Positions 1 to 11,266 of a stretch of DNA of 64,000 nt are shown in pieces. The stretch's first letter is position 1; the number at the start of each line of letters is the position of its first letter. Both the position numbers and the translations under genes were made by a program. The stretch is from the NCBI GenBank assembly GCA_016742215.1, contig JACVCC010000004.1, positions 62,001 through 126,000 of the forward strand, in the 5' to 3' direction. The notes under the pieces were generated by a model, which did not search any database, was not told the origin of the DNA, and saw only the letters and a list, made by a program, of their open reading frames with translations. Source of the stretch: Brevundimonas sp. Its GTDB lineage: Bacteria; Pseudomonadota; Alphaproteobacteria; Caulobacterales; Caulobacteraceae.

Positions 1-2
1 CA

Positions 3-266
3 GAACAGCACCGCCAGCGCATGGACCAGCTTCGCAACCAGTCCGACCAGCGGCAGGCGCTGACCAACCAGCTCCGGCTTGACGGCGAGCTGGCCCGCCA
101 GCGCGTCGAGCGGTCGCGACAGGCCGACCCCTATGCATCGAATCCGCCCGCTATTCGCTCGCCGGAAGAGGAGCGGGCGGCCCGGGAGGCGGCGACCGAA
201 CGGCGTCGCCGGGCGGCTTCGGACGTCGGCCAGATCGACGACTGGCTGGATCGCCGCCCGAACTGA
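3..266 (+). CDS. Hypothetical protein, C-terminal part (cut by window start)
   Basis: The reading frame is already open at the first bases of the window and stops at the TGA ending at 266, so this is the C-terminal end (about 87 residues) of a longer gene. The visible part is very rich in Arg, Gln, Glu and Ala and has heptad-like spacing expected of a charged coiled coil. It ends with the residues DDWLDRRPN. There is no recognisable domain, and the function cannot be inferred. A methionine codon at 21 could start a short protein, but the frame continues upstream of it. Confidence 0.6.
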   Translation, partial: EQHRQRMDQLRNQSDQRQALTNQLRLDGELARQRVERSRQADPYASNPPAIRSPEEERAAREAATERRRRAASDVGQIDDWLDRRPN

Positions 267-334
267 TCGTTTCGCATCCCTTCCCCTCGCTCCGCGTTCC
301 GGCCTAGCTTGGATCTGAAAGCGGGAGGACGACC

Positions 335-1177
335 ATGCGGTGGGAAGGCGGACGGCGCGGCGGCAATATTGACGACCGGCGCGGAATGGGCGGCGTCGGG
401 ATCGCAGGCGGGGGCGTCGGCGCCCTCGTATTGGCGGCCATCGGCTATTTCGTCTTCGGCATCGATCCGCAGACCACCCAGCAGATCACCAGTCAGCTCG
501 GCGGCGCGACCCAACAGGAGGGCGCGCAGGGCAGTCCCGAGGATCAGGCCGGACGTTTCGTCGACGTGGTCGGCACCAATATCGACGACGTCTGGAAGAC
601 GAAGCTGCAGGGCTACCGTCCGCCGACCGTCACCCTGTACGAACAGGGCACCAACACCGGCTGCGGCTTCGGCCAGGCGGCCATGGGGCCCTTCTACTGC
701 CCGGCCGACCAGCACGTTTATCTGGACCTGTCGTTCTGGGCCGAGATGGAGCGGATGGGCGGATCGAGCGCCGAGTTCGCCCGCGCCTATGTGATCGCGC
801 ATGAGTACGGCCACCACGTCCAGACCCTGACGGGCGCGTCGCAGCAGGTGCAGCGGGCCCAGCAACAGGCCCGCAGCGAGGCCGAGGGCAATCGCTACTC
901 GGTCGCGCTGGAGCTTCAGGCCGATTGCTACGCCGGCGTCTGGGCCGCCAACGCCGCCGCCGTCTCGAACGGCGAAGTCGCTGTGACGGCCGCTGACATC
1001 GAGGAAGGGCTGCGGACCGCTTCGGCCATCGGCGACGACGCCCTGCAGCGCAACGCCGGTCGCAGCGTTTCGCCCGACAGCTTCACCCACGGCTCGTCGG
1101 CCGAGCGGGTGGCCTGGCTGCAGCGCGGCTATCAGTCCGGCGATCCTTCGGTCTGCGACACTTTCCGCGCCCTGTAG
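335..1177 (+). CDS. YpfJ-like neutral zinc metallopeptidase
   Basis: This 280-residue protein belongs to the putative neutral zinc metallopeptidase family (YpfJ type). The N-terminus is Gly/Arg-rich with a [17 protein letters not shown] opening typical of the family, followed by one membrane segment at about residues 20-42. The catalytic zinc motif HEYGH lies at residues 156-160 inside [10 protein letters not shown] second conserved stretch, [12 protein letters not shown], follows and probably supplies another zinc ligand. The single N-terminal helix suggests anchoring to the inner membrane with the peptidase outside. A GGGAGG ribosome site precedes the ATG. The substrate is unknown. It is followed 40 bases later by proB with no evident functional link. 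Confidence 0.93.
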   Translation: MRWEGGRRGGNIDDRRGMGGVGIAGGGVGALVLAAIGYFVFGIDPQTTQQITSQLGGATQQEGAQGSPEDQAGRFVDVVGTNIDDVWKTKLQGYRPPTVTLYEQGTNTGCGFGQAAMGPFYCPADQHVYLDLSFWAEMERMGGSSAEFARAYVIAHEYGHHVQTLTGASQQVQRAQQQARSEAEGNRYSVALELQADCYAGVWAANAAAVSNGEVAVTAADIEEGLRTASAIGDDALQRNAGRSVSPDSFTHGSSAERVAWLQRGYQSGDPSVCDTFRAL

Positions 1178-1217
1178 AACGCTTGTTGCAGCGCACACGA
1201 CGCGGCAAGGTCGCGTC

Positions 1218-2345
1218 GTGACTGCAGCCGCTTCCGCCTTCGCCTCTTCCCGCCGTCTTGTTCTCAAGATCGGTTCCGCCCTGCTGACGGAGGGCGGTCG
1301 CCCAAACCTGTCCCGCCTTTCGGTGCTGGGCGAGGAAATCGCCGGCCTGCGCAAACGCGGTGTCGAGGTGATCGTCGTGTCGTCCGGCGCCGTGGCGCTG
1401 GGCCGGGCGCGGCTGGGTCTGTCGAAGTCAGCACGGCTGGATGAGAAGCAGGCCGCCGCCGCGGCAGGACAATCCCTGCTGATGCAGGCCTGGGAGACCG
1501 CACTGTCGCCCCACGGCCTGACGCCCGCACAGGTGCTCCTGACGCGCGAGGACACCGAGCGTCGCCGCCGTTGGCTGAACGCCCGCTCGACGATGGACGC
1601 CCTGCTCCGCCTGGCCGCCGTGCCGGTGGTCAACGAGAACGACACTGTCGCCACCGAGGAGATCCGCTACGGCGACAACGACCGGCTGGCGGCGCGCACC
1701 GCGCAGCTGGCCCGGGCGGATCTGCTGGTGCTGCTCAGCGACATCGACGGGCTGTATGACGCCGACCCGCGCAGCCATCCGCACGCCCGACACATGCCGC
1801 TGGTCGAAACGCTGAACGCCGGCGTCATGGCCATGGCGGGCGACTCCAACGCCGACGCGGCGGTTGGAACGGGCGGGATGCGCACCAAGCTGGAAGCCGC
1901 CCGGATCGCTCGCTCGGCCGGATGCGCCACGATCATCGCCTCCGGCCTGAACGATCGCCCGCTAGGGGCGATCGCGGACGGCGCGCCGGCCACCCTGATC
2001 ACCGCCCCCGCCGGCCCAATGGCGGCATGGAAGGCGTGGATCGCCGGCAGCGTCGATCCGGCCGGCCGCCTGATCGTCGACGAAGGCGCCGTCGCGGCGC
2101 TGAAGGACGGCAAGAGCCTGCTGCCGTCCGGTGTGCGGGGCGTCGAGGGCCGCTTTGATCGCGGCGACAGCATCCTCGTCGTGGACCCGGCCGGCCGCCG
2201 CGCCGCGGTCGGTCTCGCCGCCTGGGCGTCGGACGACATGCTTCTGATCCTGGGCCGGCACACGAACGAGATCGAACGGCTGGTCGGGTACAAGGGCCCG
2301 CAGGTCGCCATCCATCGCGACGATCTGGTGCTGGAGGGCGAATGA
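1218..2345 (+). CDS. proB: Glutamate 5-kinase
   Basis: Glutamate 5-kinase catalyses the first step of proline synthesis, phosphorylating L-glutamate with ATP. The 375-residue length fits the long form with an amino-acid-kinase domain (about residues 10-265) and a C-terminal PUA domain. Visible family signatures are [10 protein letters not shown] near the start, [10 protein letters not shown], the [17 protein letters not shown] stretch and [12 protein letters not shown]. The start is a GTG at 1218; no ATG lies closer to the conserved N-terminus. The stop overlaps the ATG of proA as ATGA, so the two are translationally coupled. Unlike in Caulobacter-type operons, I see no obgE immediately upstream. 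Confidence 0.96.
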   Translation: MTAAASAFASSRRLVLKIGSALLTEGGRPNLSRLSVLGEEIAGLRKRGVEVIVVSSGAVALGRARLGLSKSARLDEKQAAAAAGQSLLMQAWETALSPHGLTPAQVLLTREDTERRRRWLNARSTMDALLRLAAVPVVNENDTVATEEIRYGDNDRLAARTAQLARADLLVLLSDIDGLYDADPRSHPHARHMPLVETLNAGVMAMAGDSNADAAVGTGGMRTKLEAARIARSAGCATIIASGLNDRPLGAIADGAPATLITAPAGPMAAWKAWIAGSVDPAGRLIVDEGAVAALKDGKSLLPSGVRGVEGRFDRGDSILVVDPAGRRAAVGLAAWASDDMLLILGRHTNEIERLVGYKGPQVAIHRDDLVLEGE

Positions 2346-3604
2346 CCGAGCTGCATGACGCCATACTGGCCATGGGCCGCCGCGCCCGCACCGCCGCCGA
2401 CGCCCTGCGCACCGCTTCGCCGGAGACCCGGACGGCGGCCTTGGTCGCGTGCGCCAGTACCCTGCGGCACCATGCAGAGCACATCCTCGCCGCCAACGCC
2501 GAGGACGTCGCTCGCGCCCGCGCGAGCGGCCTGTCCGAAGCCCTGATCGACCGTCTGTCCCTGACGCCCGCGCGGGTCGAGGCCGTCGCCGCCGCCGTCG
2601 CCGAGGTGGCGGCTCTGCCCGATCCGGTGGGCCGCGAACTGGCCCGCTGGGATCGGCCGAACGGCCTCGACATCGCTCGGGTTTCCACCCCGATCGGCGT
2701 GCTGGCCATCATCTACGAGAGCCGGCCGAACGTGACCGCAGACGCGGCCGCCCTGTCCCTGCGCTCGGGCAATGCGGCCATCCTGCGCTGTGGCTCGGAC
2801 TGCCTGTCCTCCTCGCTGGCAATCCATGCGGCCATGGTCGAGGGCCTGTCCGCCGCCGGCCTGCCGGCCGATGCCATCCAGCTGGTGGACACCCCGGATC
2901 GAGCCGCGGTCGGCGCGCTGCTGACCGGTCTGGACGGGGCGATCGACCTGCTGATCCCGCGCGGCGGCAAAAGCCTGGTCGCCCGGGTGCAGGCCGAGGC
3001 TCGCGCGCCGGTGCTGGGTCACCTCGAGGGCCTCTGCCACACCTTCCTGCATGCCGGCGCCGACACGCAGATGGCCATCGAGGTGGTGCTGAACGCCAAG
3101 ATGCGTCGCGTGTCCGTCTGCGGCGCGACCGAGACATTGCTGTTGGATCGGGAGGCCGCGGACCGCCTGCTGCCTCCGGTCGCCGAGGCCCTGATCGCCG
3201 CCGGCTGCGCCCTGCGCGGAGACGAGTCCAGCCGCGCGCTGGTTCCGGATATCGCCCCCGCCGACGAGGCCGACTGGAGCACAGAGTATCTGGCCCCGAC
3301 GCTGGCGGTGCGGATCGTCGATGGCGTCGCGGGCGCGGCGGATCACATCCGCCGCTACGGCTCGGGCCACACCGAGGCGATCGTCACCGGCGACGCGGAA
3401 GCTGCGGCCGAATTTCTGAACGCCGTCGACAGCGCCATCGTCATGTGGAACGCCTCGACCCAGTTCGCGGACGGCGGCGAGTTCGGCTTCGGCGGCGAGA
3501 TCGGCATCTCGACCTCCCGTCTCCATGCCCGCGGCCCGGTCGGCGCGGAGCAACTGACCAGCTACAAATACGTCGTGCGCGGGACCGGTCAGGTCCGGCC
3601 CTGA
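2342..3604 (+). CDS. proA: Glutamate-5-semialdehyde dehydrogenase (gamma-glutamyl phosphate reductase)
   Basis: ProA reduces gamma-glutamyl phosphate with NADPH to glutamate semialdehyde, the second step of proline synthesis. The 420 residues are the usual family length. Recognisable stretches are [20 protein letters not shown], the RGGKSLV segment, the [12 protein letters not shown] region holding the likely catalytic Cys, and [21 protein letters not shown] near the C-terminus. Its ATG overlaps the proB stop, so the product is made together with its upstream partner. PutA, which runs the reverse proline-to-glutamate route, lies at the far right end of the same window. Confidence 0.97.
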   Translation: MTELHDAILAMGRRARTAADALRTASPETRTAALVACASTLRHHAEHILAANAEDVARARASGLSEALIDRLSLTPARVEAVAAAVAEVAALPDPVGRELARWDRPNGLDIARVSTPIGVLAIIYESRPNVTADAAALSLRSGNAAILRCGSDCLSSSLAIHAAMVEGLSAAGLPADAIQLVDTPDRAAVGALLTGLDGAIDLLIPRGGKSLVARVQAEARAPVLGHLEGLCHTFLHAGADTQMAIEVVLNAKMRRVSVCGATETLLLDREAADRLLPPVAEALIAAGCALRGDESSRALVPDIAPADEADWSTEYLAPTLAVRIVDGVAGAADHIRRYGSGHTEAIVTGDAEAAAEFLNAVDSAIVMWNASTQFADGGEFGFGGEIGISTSRLHARGPVGAEQLTSYKYVVRGTGQVRP

Positions 3605-3608
3605 GACC

Positions 3609-4559
3609 CTAGCGCCCCACGGTCAGGTCCAGCGGGCGAGAGACATGCATCGTCCCCTCGCCCAGGTCCATCGCCACCCGACGGCCGCGGAAGGCCGCCA
3701 TCCCGACCAGACCGCCGGGGAAGTTGGGCAGGGGCGGCTGGTCGAACACGCCGACCTCGACGTCGTTGTACAGGTGGTCAGCGAACGTCACCGTCTGCGC
3801 CTCGACGATCAGCGACCGCAGCTCCCCGCCCAGCACCAGACTGCTGCCGTCCCGCGTCGGTCGGCCGTCCAGCAGGCCCGCGGTCGTGGCGGCGGCCCGG
3901 CTCAGACCCAGCAGGCCTGAGGCGCCGGTGTCGACCACCGCGTTGATCGTCACGCCCTCAACCGTCAGTTCGGCCTGCAGGGCTGTGCCCTTCTTCTGCA
4001 CCGGCGTCTCGACGAGATCCGGCGGACGAACGAAGGCGTCGCGACGGATCAGGCGGACATGCCGTCGCGCCGGATCCAGCGCCAGCACCGCCTGCTCCAG
4101 CACGTCCTGTCCGAGGATCAGCGGCGTGCTCAGCCCCTGTTCGGACGCCAGCGGGCCAAGATCGAGGATCGCCGCGCGCAGGCCGCTGATGGTCAGGTGC
4201 GGCAGGCCGATCTCCAGCGTCGTGCCGCGCCCCATCTGGGTCCCGCCGCCGACGCCGTAGGCGACCAGCGGCATCTCGAACAGCGAGCGCTGGGTGTCAG
4301 GCAGGGTCCCGAACAGGCCGCGGTCGATCACCGAATACTGGGCGCCGGAATCGATCAGGGCCAGATGGCGCTGTCCGGCCAGGGTCACCTCGACCGTCGG
4401 GGTCAGCGACCGGCGTGCATAGGGCAGCCAGGGCGTGGCGCCGTCGCCGGTGAACGTCAGCTTCGGCTCGGGCCACAGCAGCGTCTCGCGCGCCCACCAC
4501 GCGCCGGCGCCGAGGGCCACAAGGGCGGCGGTCCGGATCAGGAGGCTGCGGCGGTTCAT
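3609..4559 (-). CDS. Retropepsin-like aspartyl protease family protein
   Basis: This 316-residue protein has two aspartyl-protease half sites, D70-S-G in ALIDSGAQYSVID and D210-T-G in AVVDTGASGLLGL. A single chain therefore supplies both catalytic aspartates, a two-domain retropepsin-like layout. The N-terminus MNRRSLLIRT followed by a hydrophobic run at about residues 8-22 looks like a membrane anchor or a Tat-type signal (twin Arg at 3-4). That places the protease domain in the periplasm. It converges on proA with four bases between the stops. The substrate is unknown. Confidence 0.82.
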   Translation of the reverse strand: MNRRSLLIRTAALVALGAGAWWARETLLWPEPKLTFTGDGATPWLPYARRSLTPTVEVTLAGQRHLALIDSGAQYSVIDRGLFGTLPDTQRSLFEMPLVAYGVGGGTQMGRGTTLEIGLPHLTISGLRAAILDLGPLASEQGLSTPLILGQDVLEQAVLALDPARRHVRLIRRDAFVRPPDLVETPVQKKGTALQAELTVEGVTINAVVDTGASGLLGLSRAAATTAGLLDGRPTRDGSSLVLGGELRSLIVEAQTVTFADHLYNDVEVGVFDQPPLPNFPGGLVGMAAFRGRRVAMDLGEGTMHVSRPLDLTVGR

Positions 4560-4770
4560 GAGAAACTAGATGGCGCGGCTCACGCCAATGCGCCAGCGCC
4601 AGATCGTCGCGATTTCGGAGAAGAGCGACGGTCGGTCGGCGTCCCCCCGAACGCCGACCGAACCGTCCCAGAGTCGGCGGCGATCGACGCGCCAGAGCTC
4701 CGTTGCCGGCGTATGTGCCCAGATATGGACACATTGTCCATCGCTTTCCCCGTGTGCGGGAAAGTTTGGG

Positions 4771-5592
4771 TTAACGGTGGCCGAAAGGCACCACCTTGTT
4801 TTCGCGATCGTGGCCGATGTCCGCGCCGCCAAGGTAGGGGATGCCCGAGCGCTGGCACCAGTATCGGACGATTTCCTCGGGCGTCAGGCCGAAGTCCGGG
4901 TCGTTCTCGACGATCTCGGACACGCGCCCAAGTCGAATGCCGGCGACCCGCCGGATCGACGGCTGGGCGGTCAGGTGGAACATCATCCGATCGATCCGGT
5001 ACAGCGGCTCGGAAACGTCCTCCAGCATCAGGACGTGGCCGGTCAGGTCCGGCTCCAGATAGGTCCCGACCAGGGCGTCGAGGATGCTCAGGTTGAAGGC
5101 GACCGCCGGGCGCGGATCCTCGTGCAGGGTCGGCTCCCATGACGACGAGGCGCCGGTCTTCAGCCAGTCCAGCGCCCGCCACGCCGTCGCATCGCTGCGG
5201 ACTGCGTCCGACGCCATCGGCCCGTGAGCCACATGCGGAAAGCCCGCCTTGTAGAGCATGGCCAGCAGGCTGCCGGCGTCGGAATATCCAAGGTAGCGCT
5301 TCTTGCGCGCCTCATCGTTCAGGCGCGGCAGGATGGCCTCGGCGATCCGGCACGAGCCGTAGCCGCCGCGCGCGAACCAGATCGCGTCCAGCCGGGGGTC
5401 ATTGGCGAACTCGACGAAGGCGCTGGCCCGGGTGGCGTCGTCCCCGCCGAAATGGCCATGCTTCTGGAACACCGCCGGATGGAAGACGAAGCTGATCGAA
5501 CTGTCGGGCACATTGGCCTCGAACCAGGCCTTGATGGCTTCCCCGCGCGTCTCGGCGAAGCGCGAACTGGCGTTGACGATGCCGATCTTCAT
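4771..5592 (-). CDS. LD-carboxypeptidase, family S66 (LdcA/MccF-like)
   Basis: The protein starts at the ATG at 5592 (MKIGIVNASSR), not at an upstream start that would add an unrelated tail; it has 273 residues. Family S66 enzymes remove the terminal D-Ala from murein tetrapeptides or cleave related peptides such as microcin C. The nucleophile is S104 in GYSD, the catalytic Glu is probably E191 in LMLEDVSEP, and the catalytic His is H261 in DIGHDREN. The ATG overlaps the stop of the upstream small membrane protein gene, so they form an operon. An Mpl-like ligase starts divergently about 120 bases beyond that partner. This fits cytoplasmic peptidoglycan recycling, but an MccF-like role is not excluded. 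Confidence 0.85.
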   Translation of the reverse strand: MKIGIVNASSRFAETRGEAIKAWFEANVPDSSISFVFHPAVFQKHGHFGGDDATRASAFVEFANDPRLDAIWFARGGYGSCRIAEAILPRLNDEARKKRYLGYSDAGSLLAMLYKAGFPHVAHGPMASDAVRSDATAWRALDWLKTGASSSWEPTLHEDPRPAVAFNLSILDALVGTYLEPDLTGHVLMLEDVSEPLYRIDRMMFHLTAQPSIRRVAGIRLGRVSEIVENDPDFGLTPEEIVRYWCQRSGIPYLGGADIGHDRENKVVPFGHR

Positions 5593-5927
5593 TCCGGTGG
5601 ATTCGCCCTGGAGACACGTCCCGGCTTCTTCGCAAAGCGGCTGTTGGAAAGATAGGTCAGCCAGCTTGCCGACAATGCGATCAGGTTGATCAGCGACAGG
5701 AGATAGCTGGTGAACTGCGCTTCTGGAATCGGAAGCCAGCCCAGTCTTCCCGCCCCCCAGAACAGGGCGCAACAAAGCCAGACCAGATAGAGCGCCGTTG
5801 AGAGCCGGCTCATCCAGCGTCCCGTTTGGGACGCCTTGCGAGCCGCAGCTTCTTCCGCAGTCAGACGGCGACCGAAGACCAGATCCATGATCTGGACATC
5901 GAGGGACGGCCGTTCTTCCTGTCTCAT
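5589..5927 (-). CDS. Small membrane protein, unknown function
   Basis: This is a 112-residue protein if the ATG at 5927 (MRQEERPSL) is used. An earlier in-frame ATG at 5975 would add 16 polar residues, and neither has a strong ribosome site. Two hydrophobic helices are visible, around LYLVWLCCALFWGAGRLGWL and YLLSLINLIALSASWLTYL, so it is an inner-membrane protein with both termini probably cytoplasmic. The stop codon overlaps the start of the LD-carboxypeptidase gene (ATGA on the minus strand), which implies cotranslation. I recognise no family. Confidence 0.6.
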   Translation of the reverse strand: MRQEERPSLDVQIMDLVFGRRLTAEEAAARKASQTGRWMSRLSTALYLVWLCCALFWGAGRLGWLPIPEAQFTSYLLSLINLIALSASWLTYLSNSRFAKKPGRVSRANPPE

Positions 5928-6046
5928 GGCTGGGCGTTCCGATTCATGTTCGGCCACCTTAGGACCTGCGGCCATGCACTGAAAGGTCCGCCCGCGTACC
6001 GCCTCCGCTCTTTTCGGACGGCCTGAAGCGGCCTACTCAACGCCCC

Positions 6047-7435
6047 ATGGCGAACGACTATTTCTTCTGCGGCATCGGCGGCTCCGGAATGCTGCCCCTG
6101 GCGATGATCGTGCAGGCGCGCGGCAACCGGATCGAGGGTTCGGACCGCTCGCGGGACCAGGGTCGCACGCCCGAGAAGTTCGCCTGGCTGGAAGCGCACG
6201 AAGTGACCCTGCATCCGCAGGACGGCTCGGGCGTCACCCGCGCGGACCAGATCGTGGTCGCCACCGGCGCGGTCGAGGACACGGTGCCGGACATCGGCGC
6301 GGCCAGGCGGGCCGGCGCGACCATCCTGACCCGACCAGAACTCCTGTCGCAGCTGTTCAACGCCGCCCCGACCTCGATCGGCGTGGCCGGCACCTCGGGC
6401 AAGTCGACAATCACCGGCATGATCGCCTGGATCCTGCATCAGGCCGGTCGCGAGCCGACCGTCATGAACGGCGCGGTGATGAAGAATTTCGCCGACGCCG
6501 ACCATCCCTTCGCCAGCGCCCTGATCGGCGGGCCGGACCTGTTCGTGTCCGAGGTGGACGAGAGCGACGGCTCCATCGCCCGCTATGACCCGACCGTCGC
6601 CGTGGTCTCCAACATCTCGCTGGACCACAAGTCGATGGAGGAACTGCGCGAGCTGTTCGGCGGCTTCACCGCCCGCGCCTCGACCGCCGTACTGAACCTC
6701 GACAACCCCGAGACGGCGGCGCTGGCCCAGACCCTGCCCGCGGACAAGGCCGTGACCTTCTCGCTGGGTGACGAGACCGCGACCCTCTCGGCGCACGACC
6801 TGCAGCCGCGCCCGACCGGCATGGCCTTCACCCTGTCCGAGCGTGGCGGCGAGAGCCTCTCCGCAGTTCTGAACGTGCCGGGCGCCCACAACGTCGCCAA
6901 TGCCCTGGCCGCCCTCGGCGCCGTGCGGGCGCTCGGCGTGCCTCTGGCCGAGGCCGTGCGGGCGCTGGAGGGCTTCAGTGGAATCCGGCGGCGGATGGAG
7001 GTGGTGGGCTCGGCCAACGGCGTCACCGTCATCGACGACTTCGCCCATAACCCGGACAAGATCGCCGCCACGCTCAAGACCCTGCACGCCTTCGACGGGC
7101 GGCTGCTGATCCTGTTCCAGCCGCACGGCTTCGGCCCGCTGAAGCTGATGAAGTCGGAGTTCATCGAGGGCTTCGCCGGCCTGATGCGGGAGGACGACGT
7201 CCTGCTGATGCCCGAGCCGGTCTATTACGGCGGCACCACCGATCGCAGCGTCGGCAGCGAGGACATCGCCTCGGGCGTGCGCGATGCCGGGCGACAGGCC
7301 GAGGCCCTGCCGACCCGCGACGCCTGCGGCGACCGCCTGGTCGAACTGGCGAAACCGGGCGACCGGATCATCGTCATGGGCGCGCGCGACGACACCCTGT
7401 CGACCTTCGCGACCGATCTTCTGAACCGGCTTTGA
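6047..7435 (+). CDS. mpl: Mur ligase family protein, Mpl-like (UDP-MurNAc:tripeptide ligase)
   Basis: This 462-residue protein is an ATP-dependent Mur ligase with the usual three domains. The Rossmann N-domain carries the FCGIGGSGM motif. The central domain has the P-loop GTSGKST at 115-121 in place of the common GTHGKTT. The C-terminal domain contains [14 protein letters not shown]. The DDFAHxP form matches Mpl rather than MurC (usually DDYGHHP). Mpl attaches the recycled tripeptide L-Ala-gamma-D-Glu-mDAP to UDP-MurNAc in the cytoplasm. The neighbouring LD-carboxypeptidase would produce exactly that tripeptide. The assignment between Mpl and a divergent MurC paralogue is by motif only. Confidence 0.75.
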   Translation: MANDYFFCGIGGSGMLPLAMIVQARGNRIEGSDRSRDQGRTPEKFAWLEAHEVTLHPQDGSGVTRADQIVVATGAVEDTVPDIGAARRAGATILTRPELLSQLFNAAPTSIGVAGTSGKSTITGMIAWILHQAGREPTVMNGAVMKNFADADHPFASALIGGPDLFVSEVDESDGSIARYDPTVAVVSNISLDHKSMEELRELFGGFTARASTAVLNLDNPETAALAQTLPADKAVTFSLGDETATLSAHDLQPRPTGMAFTLSERGGESLSAVLNVPGAHNVANALAALGAVRALGVPLAEAVRALEGFSGIRRRMEVVGSANGVTVIDDFAHNPDKIAATLKTLHAFDGRLLILFQPHGFGPLKLMKSEFIEGFAGLMREDDVLLMPEPVYYGGTTDRSVGSEDIASGVRDAGRQAEALPTRDACGDRLVELAKPGDRIIVMGARDDTLSTFATDLLNRL

Positions 7436-7550
7436 AGTCCGCTTACGGACTGATTTTCAAGACAATATCGCGAAACTTTCATTTTCGGCAAAGTCGCCGT
7501 TAAGCGCTGCCGCTCGATAAGCGCCCCGACCTGCGGGGAGTTTTGCGTAC

Positions 7551-9149
<1,599 letters not shown>

Positions 9150-9189
9150 CCGCGCAACCCGATCAACAGTCGGGTATTGTCACGCTCGC

Positions 9190-11214
9190 ATGTTTCAGGA
9201 CGCTCCCCCGCCCGTTCCCGCCCGACTTCCGGAGGTCGTCGTCACCGGCGCCCGATTGCCGTCCGCAGCCAGCGAAGCGGCCTTCTCCGTCATCCGGCTG
9301 GATGGTCGGGACCTGAGGCCCGAGCAACGGCTCGACGAGGCGCTGGCGCAGGCGCCGGCGGTCTCCCTGTTTCGCCGTACGTCCAGCCTGTCCGCCAATC
9401 CGACGACGCAGGGCATCAGCCTGCGGGCCATCGCCCCGTCGGGCGCGGGGCGGACGCTGGTGACACTGGACGGCGTGCCGCTGAATGATCCCTTCGGCGG
9501 CTGGGTGATCTGGTCGCAGGTCCCGACCGAAAGCCTCTCCGGCCTCGACATCGTGCGCGGCGCAGGGGCGGGACCGTATGGCGCCGGCGCCCTGACGGGT
9601 GTGATCCAGTTGCGGGAACGGGACACGGGCTGGACCATCGATGGCAGTCTCTCCGAGAACAGCGGCGCAAGGCTGTCCGGTTCGGGCGCCGCATCGGTCG
9701 GCCCCGCGAGGATCGTCGCCTCGGGCCTCTACGAGACCAGCGACGGCTACATCCCCGTGCGCGGCGCGAGCCAGGGCTCGGCCGATACGCCACTGGACCT
9801 TGAGGTCGCTTCCGCCAGCCTTCGGGCGGACCTGCCGGTCGGCGAAGCCGTGCTGGCCCTGCGCGCCTCGGCTTTCGAGGAGGGACGAGGCTCGGGTCTC
9901 GCCGGGGCGCGGGCCACCGCCTCGGGCAACGCCCTGTCGGCGACCGCAGCGCTGCAGCCGCGCGCGGACCGGATGGGCTGGCGGCTGCAGGCATGGAGAC
10001 GCGAGAGCGATCTGGCCAATACCTCGGTCGCCGTCGCCGCGGACCGCGCGAGCACCACGCCCGCCAACGACCAGTTCGAGACTCCCGCCACCGGCTGGGG
10101 CGTCAACGCCGCCGCCCGCTGGATCGGCGTCTCCGGCATCGGTCGGACGGAGCTGGAAGTCGGCGCCGACGCCCGCTTCGCCGAGGGCGAGACCCGCGAG
10201 CTGTTCCGCTACATGGGCGGCGCCTTCACCCGCGACCGGATCGCCGGGGGCGAAACCGCCGTCGCGGGCCTCTATGCCGACGGCAGCGTCAGCATGGGTC
10301 CCTGGTTGGCGACGGGCGGCCTGCGCGTGGATCGCTGGGAGAATGCATCCGGCCGCCGCTTCGAGCGCGACCGCGCCACCGGCCTGCCGACGCTGGACGA
10401 GACCGATCCGGATCGATCGGGAGAGGTGGTCAGCGCACGCCTCGGCGTCCGCCGCGATCTGGGCGGCGGCCACGCCCTGCGCGCCGCCGCATATTCGGGT
10501 TTCCGCCCGGCGACCCTGAACGAACTGCACCGCCCTTTCCGGGTCGGCAACGACCTGACCGAAGCCAACGCCGGGCTGGAGCCGGAGCGGGTGAAGGGCG
10601 TCGAGGCGGGCTGGAGCTGGACCGGCGATCGCGCGTCCCTGACCGCCACCGCCTTCCAGACTGAAATCGAGGACGCCATCGTCAACGTCACGATCGGCTC
10701 GGGTCCCGCGACCTTCCCTCGCGCGGGGTTCGTCCCGGCCGGCGGCGTCCTGCGTCAGCGCCAGAACGCCGGGACCATCGAGGCGACAGGGCTCGAGCTC
10801 GACATGCGATTCTCCCCTGTGGACGCCCTGACCCTGCGCGCCGCTCTCTCCGGCACGGACGCCCGCGTCGATGGCGGCGGCACCGCGCCGCAGCTGACCG
10901 GCCTGCGCCCGGCCCAGGCCCCGATCTGGAGCGCGACCGCAGGGCTGGACTGGCGGGCGACGGATCGCCTGGCCGTAGCCGCCGACCTTCGCTGGGAGAG
11001 CCGCCGGTTCGAGGACGATCTGAACAGCCGCGTACTGGAGGCCGGCGCCACCCTCGACCTGCGGGCCGATTGGACCCTGTCGCCGGACGCAACGATCTGG
11101 GTGGCGGGCTCCAACCTGCTGGATGAGGAGATCGAGGTTTCCGAGACCGGCTCCGGCGTCGCGGGCTTCGGGCCGCCCCGAACCCTGGCCGTCGGCGTCA
11201 GAGTGTCACGCTAG
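9190..11214 (+). CDS. TonB-dependent receptor lacking a visible signal peptide
   Basis: This 674-residue protein has a TonB-receptor plug (LPEVVVTGARLP as the TonB-box-proximal region, then TTQGISLRAIAPSGAGRTLVTLDGVPLND and VRGAGAGPYGAGALTG) and a long beta-barrel region ending in GVRVSR. The first in-frame ATG gives MFQDAPPPVPARLPEVV, which looks like a mature N-terminus just after signal cleavage. Upstream, the frame has no ATG, GTG or TTG back to a stop at about 9120, so no export signal can be encoded. The 5-prime end may have been lost, or the gene may be non-functional. It sits just before the Fur-box-preceded iron operon, which suggests a ferric or heme ligand. Confidence 0.82.
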   Translation: MFQDAPPPVPARLPEVVVTGARLPSAASEAAFSVIRLDGRDLRPEQRLDEALAQAPAVSLFRRTSSLSANPTTQGISLRAIAPSGAGRTLVTLDGVPLNDPFGGWVIWSQVPTESLSGLDIVRGAGAGPYGAGALTGVIQLRERDTGWTIDGSLSENSGARLSGSGAASVGPARIVASGLYETSDGYIPVRGASQGSADTPLDLEVASASLRADLPVGEAVLALRASAFEEGRGSGLAGARATASGNALSATAALQPRADRMGWRLQAWRRESDLANTSVAVAADRASTTPANDQFETPATGWGVNAAARWIGVSGIGRTELEVGADARFAEGETRELFRYMGGAFTRDRIAGGETAVAGLYADGSVSMGPWLATGGLRVDRWENASGRRFERDRATGLPTLDETDPDRSGEVVSARLGVRRDLGGGHALRAAAYSGFRPATLNELHRPFRVGNDLTEANAGLEPERVKGVEAGWSWTGDRASLTATAFQTEIEDAIVNVTIGSGPATFPRAGFVPAGGVLRQRQNAGTIEATGLELDMRFSPVDALTLRAALSGTDARVDGGGTAPQLTGLRPAQAPIWSATAGLDWRATDRLAVAADLRWESRRFEDDLNSRVLEAGATLDLRADWTLSPDATIWVAGSNLLDEEIEVSETGSGVAGFGPPRTLAVGVRVSR

Positions 11215-11231
11215 AAGCTGACGGGACCGTC

Positions 11232-11254
11232 TTGCAAATGGTTCTCATGTTCGG
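11232..11254 (+). promoter_or_regulatory. Fur-box-like operator before the PepSY/DUF2271/ApbE operon
   Basis: The 15 bases TGCAAATGGTTCTCA at 11233-11247 match the classic Fur core TGAGAATnATTCTCA at 11 of 14 fixed positions. The site lies 19 bases before the GTG start of the PepSY-TM gene, where a repressor would block transcription or early elongation. Iron control is inferred from this match and from the iron-uptake genes around it. Confidence 0.6.
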
Positions 11255-11266
11255 CAAAAGCCGGAC

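Noticed and set aside
131-1654. 507-residue minus-strand open frame
   Set aside because: It lies antisense across the metallopeptidase and proB genes, has low-complexity Arg/Gly/Ala composition and no family motif. High GC leaves long open antisense frames.
9170-9192. Possible Fur site at the start of the first TonB receptor
   Set aside because: Only one half (GCTCGCAT) fits; the other half is unlike, so I do not annotate an operator.
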